From: DAIDKA01 sp963726995
GTDB lineage: Bacteria > Pseudomonadota > Gammaproteobacteria > Steroidobacterales > Steroidobacteraceae
Reading direction: 5' to 3'
DNA: 64,000 nucleotides
NCBI GenBank assembly: GCA_963726995.1
Contig: CAVSEP010000006.1
Span: forward strand, 1,302,001 to 1,366,000
Part shown: piece by piece, positions 52,904-60,229 of the stretch
Position numbering within the stretch: position 1 is the first letter of the stretch
How the letters are laid out: each line of letters begins with the position of its first letter
Position numbers and translations under genes: made by a program
The notes under the pieces: model-generated
The model's input: only the letters and a program-made list of their open reading frames with translations
Databases searched by the model: none
What the model was told of the DNA's origin: nothing

Positions 52904-54246
52904 GCGGGAGATCTGCCCGACAGGGCGCGATCCGGGCGACATTGCAGCCAGTCGATACGCGCCCAGCGGCTGCGGGCAACGTAGCGCAGCGCCAGTGCCG
53001 TGAGGCCCAGCGCCGCCTCCATCAGGATGACGACCGGCAGGCTCGCCGAATTGCGCGCCGCCAGCACCGCGACGGCCATCAAGGCCAACATGATGCCAAC
53101 GGCCAGCACGGACTCTGACCAGCGCAGCCGTCGGGTGAGCATCAGACCAAGGTAGGTACTGAGCAGGGTCCCCAATATGAGCAAGGGCAGTCCCATCACC
53201 AGCAGCGTCACCGGCAGGCTCGCATAGCTGCCGATGGCGACCATCAGTATCAGCAGAATGCCCAGCACATAGTTGTTGTGCCGCCAGAAGGAGCGCTCGA
53301 CCTGCACGAACAACTGTGATGGGGACCAATCGCCCCGCAACCACAGCGCGCGACTGCGTTCTGCCGCCTGTCCCGCGATGGCGCCCGCGACGGTGCTGAA
53401 GATCGTCAGGTAGAACAGCCATACGGCAGCGGAATAGAAACCGATTCGTGCAGCCAGCAGCACAGGTAGCAGCTGCCCGATGCCCAGCAGCCAGGGATTG
53501 GCGGTGCCGAGCAGCAGGTCGATCTCGCGCCCCCGCGTGCGCGTGGACTGGCTGGTGGGGAATCGGATGCGTCCGCGCAGTGGCAGGCGAGCGGCCACGG
53601 ACCGCAGCCATGGCCAGAGCAGGAACAGGGCGCTGAAGGCCAGCAGAGTACCGATACTGACGGTCATGTCCCAGGCGACGAGCTCGTCGGGCTCCACGAT
53701 GTGCCTGGTCGGCGCAAGCAACAGCAGCGCAATGACGATGAGGCCCTGCAGGTAACCCAATGTATTGCGCTTGCTGGTGATGAACCAAAGCGCCACGTAG
53801 ATCCAGAAGGTCAGCATGATCGTCGAACTGTAGGTGATCCAGAATGTCTGGATGATTCCCCGGTGCGCGCGGGCAATCTGCGCCGCCGTGGCGTGCGGCG
53901 AAAGAGGCGCTGCGGCCATGAGTCCATAGACCGCCATCACGGGTGCGGGAGTGGCCACTATCAGCAGCGTGACCAGGGCGCTTGCCAGCAGCTTGATGCG
54001 AAAACCCGGAAGAGTTCCGGACATATGGCTGCGCGCCATGCGTCCGAACATCAGCGGCATCATCGAACTGCCGATACAGAGCGAGGCAATTCCAGCCACG
54101 GCGAAGGCGCCCAGAATCCAGGACTGCGCCACGGACACCAGCAGCACGAAGGAGACGACAATCACCGTGCCGCCGACCACCGAGAGGATCTTCTGGGCGG
54201 CAGTGCAGCAGAAGTTCGTGTAGATGAGCCGCAGCACCGCCTTCAT
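52900..54246 (-). CDS. ABC transporter permease of the YtrA-type operon
   Basis: 448 aa with about ten to twelve helices (LSVVGGTVIVVSFVLLVSVA, ILSVYL-like repeats and others). It has no export fusion and no solute-binding domain. It is translated with the ATPase (ATGA overlap at 54243) and forms the membrane part of a transporter whose substrate may be a peptide antibiotic or a lipid. Related Ytr operons respond to cell-wall antibiotics in Gram-positive bacteria. Confidence 0.82.
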   Translation of the reverse strand: MKAVLRLIYTNFCCTAAQKILSVVGGTVIVVSFVLLVSVAQSWILGAFAVAGIASLCIGSSMMPLMFGRMARSHMSGTLPGFRIKLLASALVTLLIVATPAPVMAVYGLMAAAPLSPHATAAQIARAHRGIIQTFWITYSSTIMLTFWIYVALWFITSKRNTLGYLQGLIVIALLLLAPTRHIVEPDELVAWDMTVSIGTLLAFSALFLLWPWLRSVAARLPLRGRIRFPTSQSTRTRGREIDLLLGTANPWLLGIGQLLPVLLAARIGFYSAAVWLFYLTIFSTVAGAIAGQAAERSRALWLRGDWSPSQLFVQVERSFWRHNNYVLGILLILMVAIGSYASLPVTLLVMGLPLLILGTLLSTYLGLMLTRRLRWSESVLAVGIMLALMAVAVLAARNSASLPVVILMEAALGLTALALRYVARSRWARIDWLQCRPDRALSGRSPA

Positions 54247-55121
54247 CGGTGCAGCTCCAGGAAGATCTCCTCCAGCGCCAGTGATTCGACCCGCACCGTG
54301 CAGTCCAGCTGCTGCTGCAGGGCCTGCTGCGCCTGGTCGGTCCAGTCGCGGACGATCGCCAGGGCGCCGGCGTCAAGTCGACGCCATGACAGCAGGCCCG
54401 GGATCTGTGCCGGCTGCGACAGGCCGGCGGCGCCGCTCAGATGCAGGCGCACGATGGATTCCTTCAGGGTATCCAAATCCCCCTGCCAGTTGAGCCGGCC
54501 TTCCTTGAGTATCCAGATCCGGTTCGCCAGCCGCTCGATATCGGAGACGATGTGGGAGGAGAAAATCACGGCGCGCCGCTCGTCGGTGGCCAGTTTCACC
54601 AGCTGCTCCAGGAACTGACGGCGCGCGAGCGGATCGAGGCTGGCCACCGGTTCGTCCAGCACCAACAGATCAGCCCGCTGGCCGAAAGCCAGCAGGATCG
54701 AGAGCTTCTGTCGCTCGCCCACCGACATTGTCTTGATGCGCGCGGCGGTGTTGATGCTCCACGCAGCACACAGTTCGCTCACCAGATCCTCATCCCAATG
54801 CGGGTAGAAGGAGGCGATGAGACTGATCTGGTCGCAGACCTGCAGCCCATCCAGGAGCTCGTCCTGCTGCGGAACAAATCCGACACGCTTCTTGACGGCC
54901 CCGGGCATGCGGCGGCTGGGGTGTCCGAAGACGTTGATCTCGCCGGCCGTGGGCGGCGTAAATCCCAGCATGAGCTCCAGCAGGGTGGTCTTGCCGGCGC
55001 CATTCTTGCCCAGCACGCCGATGACATCGCCGGGCATGACATCGAAGGACAGGTCACGCAGCACGTGCTTGTCGCCGAAGGCCTTGCTCAGGTGCTCGGC
55101 GTGTATCGTCGGACTATTCAT
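54243..55121 (-). CDS. ABC transporter ATP-binding protein
   Basis: 292 aa from ATG 55121. Walker A is GVLGKNGAGKTTLLELML, the Q loop is GFVPQQDELL, the signature is MSVGERQKLSI, Walker B is LLVLDEPVASLDP, and the switch His is in IFSSHIVSD. The C-terminal 70 residues are a regulatory extension. Eight bases overlap the GntR gene. It powers the permease encoded next. Confidence 0.93.
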   Translation of the reverse strand: MNSPTIHAEHLSKAFGDKHVLRDLSFDVMPGDVIGVLGKNGAGKTTLLELMLGFTPPTAGEINVFGHPSRRMPGAVKKRVGFVPQQDELLDGLQVCDQISLIASFYPHWDEDLVSELCAAWSINTAARIKTMSVGERQKLSILLAFGQRADLLVLDEPVASLDPLARRQFLEQLVKLATDERRAVIFSSHIVSDIERLANRIWILKEGRLNWQGDLDTLKESIVRLHLSGAAGLSQPAQIPGLLSWRRLDAGALAIVRDWTDQAQQALQQQLDCTVRVESLALEEIFLELHR

Positions 55122-55494
55122 CGGATTCCTCCCATTTGCGGTGCAGCGCCTTGGCGAGCTCCGTTTGCGTGATCTGCAGCTGGCGGGCCGCCAGCACCAC
55201 CTGGTCGAGCAGCGGTTCAACCTGCTGCAGCCGCTTGGCGACCTGCGGGCGCGCCGCCGACTGATTGGCGACGGTCATGGGCTTGCCGCGATGGCGCTCG
55301 AGCAGGCCTTCGGCCTCCAGCAGGCTGTAGGCCTTGGAGATCGTCATCGGATTGATCGCGTGCAACAGTGCCAGATCCCGGATTGACGGCAGCGCGGTGC
55401 CGGGCGGAAGCTGGCCGCTGGAGACCATGCGGCGCACCTGGTCCAGCAGCTGCCGGTACAGGGGGACGCCGGATTGTGGATTCAATATGAACAC
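55114..55494 (-). CDS. GntR-family regulator, YtrA subgroup
   Basis: 126 aa from GTG 55494, the short YtrA length. Winged helix: PLYRQLLDQVRRMVSSGQLP, LPSIRDLALLHAINPMTISK and AYSLLEAEGLLERHRGKPM. A short C-terminal helix dimerises it; there is no effector domain. YtrA regulators repress their own ABC operon and release it on cell-envelope stress. The predicted operator lies just upstream. Confidence 0.93.
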   Translation of the reverse strand: MFILNPQSGVPLYRQLLDQVRRMVSSGQLPPGTALPSIRDLALLHAINPMTISKAYSLLEAEGLLERHRGKPMTVANQSAARPQVAKRLQQVEPLLDQVVLAARQLQITQTELAKALHRKWEESDE

Positions 55495-55512
55495 CGGGAC
55501 CTCGAGTGCATG

Positions 55513-55536
55513 AGTGCATTAATACTATAATGCACT
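55513..55536. promoter_or_regulatory. GntR/YtrA operator and promoter of the ABC operon
   Basis: AGTGCATT-N8-AATGCACT, a perfect 8-base inverted repeat with an AT-only spacer, 18 bases before the GTG of the GntR gene. An extra GAGTGCA half site lies beside it (55504-55510). On the minus strand a -35-like TTGCCT and a -10-like TAGTAT, 17 bases apart, overlap the repeat, so binding would block the promoter. This is a typical YtrA-type arrangement. Confidence 0.75.
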
Positions 55537-55658
55537 AGGCGGTGAGGCAACCGTGAGATGGGTCACGAGTTCGCGCAACTTTTGGACGGCTGCGGTGTTC
55601 TGTTCGTGGGAAGGCCTTGCAGATCGAACTTAATGCTGAAGGATCAAGGAGATATCAC

Positions 55659-55940
55659 ATGATGCGGCGAGTGACGGTCGAGCCGGTGTTTGTGGCCCTG
55701 CTGGTGAGCCTGGTGCTGCTGGTCGGATCACGCGAGGCTGCCGCAAAGGGCTGTATCAAGGGTGCCGCAGTGGGTGCGGTGGCGGGGCATGTCGCCGGCC
55801 ACCACGCGGTGCTGGGCGCCGTGGCCGGGTGCGCCGTCGGGCATCACGTCGCCAAGAAGAAGCAGCAGCTACGGCAGCAGCAGTCCACGACGCCCCCGCT
55901 GCCCACGCCGTCGCCGGGTTCAGGCGCCCAGCCCACCTAG
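55659..55940 (+). CDS. Small glycine-zipper-like exported protein
   Basis: 93 aa from ATG 55659, preceded by AAGGAGA. The signal or membrane segment VFVALLVSLVLLVGSREAAA is followed by an Ala/Gly/His-rich stretch (GAAVGAVAGHVAGHHAVLGA, GCAVGHHVAKKK) and a Gln/Pro-rich tail. It resembles glycine-zipper proteins that insert into membranes. Two cysteines are present. The last 21 bases overlap the convergent methyltransferase gene. Function unknown. Confidence 0.6.
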   Translation: MMRRVTVEPVFVALLVSLVLLVGSREAAAKGCIKGAAVGAVAGHVAGHHAVLGAVAGCAVGHHVAKKKQQLRQQQSTTPPLPTPSPGSGAQPT

Positions 55941-57097
55941 CGTCTTAGGTCTCAGGCGCCAAAGCGAAGTCACTTCCGCGGCGCGCGCCCAGTGCAGCGG
56001 GTCGCTGCGATCCGTGGCCCTGGGGTGCCGCGCGGCGATGTCCTCCCGGCCCACCACCTGCAGTTGCGCGGTCTCGAACAGGGCGAGCAACTGCTCCCGT
56101 GACCTCAAGCCCAGATGCTCCGCGAGGTCTGAAAGAATCAGCCACCCTTCGCCCTGCGGCTCAAGATGCCCGGGCAGCGCATTCAGGAATGCCTGCAGCA
56201 TCCGGCTATCGGGGTCGTAGATCCCGTGTTCCATGGGCGAGCTGGGTCGCGCCGGAATCCACGGCGGATTGCATACCGCCAGCGCGGCGCGACCCTCGGG
56301 GAACAGATCGGCCGCACGCACCTCGACCTGGTCGGAAAGTCCGAGCCGTTCGATGTTCTCGCGCGCGCAGGTCAAGGCCCTGGGATCAAGATCCGTGCCG
56401 ATCACTCGCCCGAAGCCGCGTCGCGCCAGCAGCGCCGCCAGCACGCCCGTTCCGGTTCCGATATCGAAGGCCGCGCTCGAGGAGGCATCGCAGTCCGGCA
56501 GCGGTGCTGTGGCGACCAGGTCCACGTATTCGCCGCGAATGGGTGCGAAGACGCCATAGTGAGGGTGGATTCGTCCACCGAGGGACCTCACTTCAAGCCC
56601 TTTCGTGCGCCACTGATGCGCGCCGATGAGTCCCAGCAGTCCCCGCAGCGACATGACCGAAACGCCCTCGGCCGGACCGCAAGCTTCGATGCAGGCCGCG
56701 TGGACGTCAGGCGCGCGGCGGGCCTGGACGCGGTAGGTCTGGTCCAGGACCACCAGAATCGCGCCCAGCGTGCGCGCTCGCTGCGCGCGGGCCTGCCGGT
56801 AAAGATGGAAGGCCTGCGAAGGGGCCGCAGGCGTCGCAGCAGCGGCGCTCGATCCCTTGTGTCGCGAGCGGCGGTCGGCACGGTTGCCCAATGCCGTCAG
56901 CAACTGCCGGGCGTTGTGGTAGTCGCCCTGCCACAGCATCGCCGTGCCCTGGCAGGCCAGGCCGTAGGCCTCGTCGGCGCTGATCCGGTCGTCGGCGAGC
57001 ACCACGCGGCCCGGCGGCGGCAGCCCGCTTTCCGAGCGCCACAGGGCCTCATGGGCCGCATCGCCTTGGGTCCAGTGAATGACGGGCTGGGTGCTCA
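55920..57097 (-). CDS. Class I SAM-dependent methyltransferase, PrmC/RsmC-like
   Basis: About 392 aa. The SAM motif is AFDIGTGTGVLAALLARRGF. The catalytic (N/D)PPY-type motif is AVCNPPWIPARPSSP, which marks enzymes that methylate amide or exocyclic amino nitrogens of proteins or nucleic acids. The first 150 residues form a separate helical domain. The start is uncertain: TTG 57097 (STQPVIHWTQGDAAH) has no good ribosome site, and longer versions would run into the cheX gene in another frame. It is 89 bases after cheX. Confidence 0.75.
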
Positions 57098-57186
57098 ATG
57101 GTGTCTGCTGTTGACCGCGTGGCCCAGCATGACATCGCCGGAGCCGCCGCGCGAACGGATCTGGCGGGCAGGCGGATGCGCCGCCG

Positions 57187-57636
57187 TCAGTGCAGGTAGA
57201 CGACGAGGCTGCTGGAGTAGTTGCGCCAGGCGATCGGAATGACGATCGGGCGCGCGCCTGCGGGCAGATCCAGGGTCTGCTTGCGTCCGACGCTGACGCT
57301 CGGCACCGAGATGTTGAACTGATGGCCGAAATCGCGCCGCGCGTTGCCGGAGAAGGTGTTGGCGATCTCGCCCACCAGATCACACAGGTTCTCGTGGCAC
57401 ATGTCCGTTTCCTGCATGCGCATGAGCATCACGCACAGCATGCTCTTGGGTGCCGTGAAGGCGACAAAGCCCTGGTACTTGCCGCTGATCTTGATCGCGC
57501 CGGTGAAGTCGGACAACTCCGGGATCTTGTCGATGGCCAGAAACGGGGTGCCGCACACCGCGGACTGCTGCACGGTGGTCGTGAAATAGTTCAGCACGCT
57601 GTCGAGGAACACGCCGACTTCAGCTTCCGTGCTCAT
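57187..57636 (-). CDS. cheX: CheX-like phosphatase
   Basis: 149 aa. The CheX/CheC phosphatase motif ExxN is visible in LVGEIANTFSGNAR (E90, N93). CheX removes phosphate from CheY-P, resetting the signal. The fold ends IPIAWRNYSSSLVVYLH. It overlaps the CheY gene by ATGA, so the pair is translated together. CheX is common in spirochaetes and some proteobacteria, less so without full chemotaxis operons. Confidence 0.88.
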   Translation of the reverse strand: MSTEAEVGVFLDSVLNYFTTTVQQSAVCGTPFLAIDKIPELSDFTGAIKISGKYQGFVAFTAPKSMLCVMLMRMQETDMCHENLCDLVGEIANTFSGNARRDFGHQFNISVPSVSVGRKQTLDLPAGARPIVIPIAWRNYSSSLVVYLH

Positions 57637-58037
57637 GACTGATCTTCTTTGGAATTGATGAGCATCTGCAGCGCGTCGTTCAGCTGCCGGTCGGTGAAGG
57701 GTTTACACAGGAAGCCCCTTGCACCCCGCTCCAGTGCCTCGATGGCCGTCAACTTGTCCGCCAGTGCGGAAACGACCAGGATCAGCAGATTCGGGTCGCG
57801 TTCGATGAGCTTGGCGACGCATTCGGATCCGTCCATCTCGGGCATGGTCAGATCCATCGTGATCAGTGTCGGCCGCAGCACCGCGTGCATTTCCAGCGCC
57901 TCCCGGCCGTTGCGGGCGGCGCCCACGAACTCGACCGCCAGATCCTGGGCGCGCTCGATCCGGCGCCGGATGACGTTTGAGTCGTCGACGACCATGAGCC
58001 GATGCACCATTGCTGCTTCCATTTGCCTGGCCCTCAT
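57633..58037 (-). CDS. CheY-like response regulator
   Basis: 134 aa single receiver domain. Asp18 and Asp19 (VVDD) bind magnesium, Asp62 (ITMDLTMPEMDG) accepts phosphate, and Lys112 (FLCKPF) is conserved. No output domain is present, so it acts by binding partners. ATG 58037 overlaps the kinase stop (ATGA). A start at 58010 (MVHRLMVVDD) would be equally sound. Confidence 0.92.
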   Translation of the reverse strand: MRARQMEAAMVHRLMVVDDSNVIRRRIERAQDLAVEFVGAARNGREALEMHAVLRPTLITMDLTMPEMDGSECVAKLIERDPNLLILVVSALADKLTAIEALERGARGFLCKPFTDRQLNDALQMLINSKEDQS

Positions 58038-60211
58038 GCCACCGACGAGCGCATCTCATCAACCGCCGGCTTCGGCAGGCGCATGATGAACCGGGTGTAG
58101 ACGCCCGGCTTGGTCGCGATCGACAGCCGGCCTTCGCATTCGCGCAGCGACTCGCTGACCATGTTGAGGCCAACGCCGCGCCCCGCGTGGACGCTGACGG
58201 AGTCCGCGGTGGAGAATCCCGGCTCGAGGATGAGTTTGAACACCGACTCGGGCTTCATGGTCGCGGCCTGGTCCGGACGTATCAATCCGGAAGTCAGGGC
58301 GCGATCGAGGATCTCCTCATAGTTCAGGCCGCGCCCATCGTCTTCGACGCGCAAAACGTAGTGTTCCGGTTCATCACCCGCGAAGGAGACCTTGATGGTC
58401 GCCGTGGCAGGTTTGGCGCTGCTGAGGCGCTCGGCGCTTTCCTCGACGCCGTGCACGATGGCATTGCGGATCATCTGCACGCAGATATCGCGAACCCGAA
58501 CCGCATAGGGGGCAGGGACCATCTCCAGGCCGGTCGTCAGCAGCTGCACGGAGCGTTTGCAGTCCGAGGCCACCGTCTCAGTCAGCGTCTTCAGCAGGTT
58601 CGGCAGCAGGCTCGGAGGCCGTAGTCCCGCCTCCAGGGTGCTGATGACATCCGTGTCGACGCCGATATTGTTGTCATCCTGGGGAGCCGAGCGAGGCTCT
58701 GGCGCCCGGAACTGGGAAACCCGGTTCTTCAGGTCGATGAGCTGCGTCCGGTAGTCCATCAGCTCGCCGAGCTTGACCACGATCGGCACGAATTCGTTGC
58801 CGCTCAGATCGTCGCGCTGTCGCAGGGCGGCCAACAGGTCCTCGATGGCGTGGACGTGCCGGCCGAAGGTGCCGAGTCCCAGCGCCATGGCCTCGCCCTT
58901 GAGCGCGTGCATTTCCCTGAACACGCCATCCACCTTGGTCCGCAGGGTCTGCGCATCCTTGCCGGGGCTTCCCAGCATGGCATTGGCCTTGCGCACGCCG
59001 ATGTCGGCGGAGTTGATGAAGGCGTCGAGCTGGGCGGGATCGACCTTCAGAAGATCCAGCAGGGCGGTCGCCTGCGCGTCGCTGTCGGCCTTGACGTGGG
59101 CGACCTCCCGCTGCAGCAGTACCCGGTCGGTGACATCCGAGACCACGCCGAAGATGAATGCCTGTGACTGCGCCTTGTCGCGTGCCCGTCGGAATGAGAA
59201 TGACAGGTAACGCACTTCCTTGCCGCGGCCCTTGTTGAAGACCACTTCGATCTGGCTCAGGGGATTGACCGACTCGATCAGATCCTCATGCACCTTGTCC
59301 TTCCACAGCAGCCCCAGGTACTTGGTGGCCGCATGCAGCGTCTTCTGGTCGACGATGGGTTCCAGCAGATCCTCCAGCGTGCCGCCCGCAGGTGACTCAA
59401 GGCGCAGCAGCGTGGTCAGGGAAGCCGAATGCGTGCCGCCGATCCGGCCCTTGCGGTCGACCAGAAACAGACCTTCGCGCACCGTTCCCAGAATGTTCGA
59501 GATCTGCTGTTCGGCCTGCAGGGCGCGCAGCGCGCCACGGCGGGCCGCCCAGGCGAAGTAGAGCATCAGTGCCAACAGCGCCGCCGCCAGGCCCGTGCCA
59601 CCGATCAGGTTTTCGCGCAGCTGTTCGCCATCGGCCGTGACCGACTGGCGCAGCAGCGAGGAGACGTCCGTCAGTTCCTGGGTGAGCTGGCGGGCGCTTT
59701 GCGCCTGGTCACGCAGCAGCGTGTCCACGGCGTGCTTGAGCTGGGTTCCCTGCGCCGTGTAGGCCGATCCCGCGGCGGTGTCGACATACAGGTCCTCGGG
59801 GCTGAACGTACCGATATGCCGCAGGGCCGCATCCAGCCTGTCCCACTGGGCGTGCACCGGCGCCATCTTCTGGGCGATGTTGGTGTCGTAGGTCAGCCCG
59901 GCGGTGGCGATGGCGCTGCGCAACGCCGCGAAGGTGCTGTTGCCGCGGTCCCGATCAGCCGCGAGCGACCTCATGGTCTCCCCGACGTAGGTCCGGTTCT
60001 CCAGACCCCGCTGCAGCAACGACAGCTGCGCGTGGGCCACCTGCGGCTCGCCCGACAGTTCCGAGGCGCGCTGCAGGGCGGTTGAGGTGGCCTGCAGGGT
60101 CCGGGCCGACTGCATGCCGTAAAGCAGCAGCGCGGTCAGGGCCGCGGCGGACGCCGAGGCCGTGATCAACGGCCAAATGGACACCTGGGACCAGACAGAC
60201 TGCTTGGCCAT
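58034..60211 (-). CDS. Membrane-bound CheA-like histidine kinase without CheW domain
   Basis: 725 aa. TM1 about 12-32, a helical periplasmic sensor 33-202, TM2 203-225, a PAS-like domain 235-370, and an HPt domain with His435 (MHALKGEAMALGLG). The HATPase domain follows with the N box QMIRNAIVHGVE (N583), the G boxes VEDDGRGLN and VHAGRGVGLNMV, and the sequence ends soon after. CheA normally has a C-terminal CheW-like domain for receptor coupling; it is missing, and the sensor is built in. It should autophosphorylate and transfer to the CheY encoded next. The TonB-like gene is 18 bases upstream. Confidence 0.9.
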   Translation of the reverse strand: MAKQSVWSQVSIWPLITASASAAALTALLLYGMQSARTLQATSTALQRASELSGEPQVAHAQLSLLQRGLENRTYVGETMRSLAADRDRGNSTFAALRSAIATAGLTYDTNIAQKMAPVHAQWDRLDAALRHIGTFSPEDLYVDTAAGSAYTAQGTQLKHAVDTLLRDQAQSARQLTQELTDVSSLLRQSVTADGEQLRENLIGGTGLAAALLALMLYFAWAARRGALRALQAEQQISNILGTVREGLFLVDRKGRIGGTHSASLTTLLRLESPAGGTLEDLLEPIVDQKTLHAATKYLGLLWKDKVHEDLIESVNPLSQIEVVFNKGRGKEVRYLSFSFRRARDKAQSQAFIFGVVSDVTDRVLLQREVAHVKADSDAQATALLDLLKVDPAQLDAFINSADIGVRKANAMLGSPGKDAQTLRTKVDGVFREMHALKGEAMALGLGTFGRHVHAIEDLLAALRQRDDLSGNEFVPIVVKLGELMDYRTQLIDLKNRVSQFRAPEPRSAPQDDNNIGVDTDVISTLEAGLRPPSLLPNLLKTLTETVASDCKRSVQLLTTGLEMVPAPYAVRVRDICVQMIRNAIVHGVEESAERLSSAKPATATIKVSFAGDEPEHYVLRVEDDGRGLNYEEILDRALTSGLIRPDQAATMKPESVFKLILEPGFSTADSVSVHAGRGVGLNMVSESLRECEGRLSIATKPGVYTRFIMRLPKPAVDEMRSSVA

Positions 60212-60229
60212 ACGCCATTCTCCGTAGGC

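Noticed and set aside
55920..57383. 487-codon version of the methyltransferase
   Set aside because: Its first 95 codons run through cheX in another frame and look unlike protein. The true start is near 57097.
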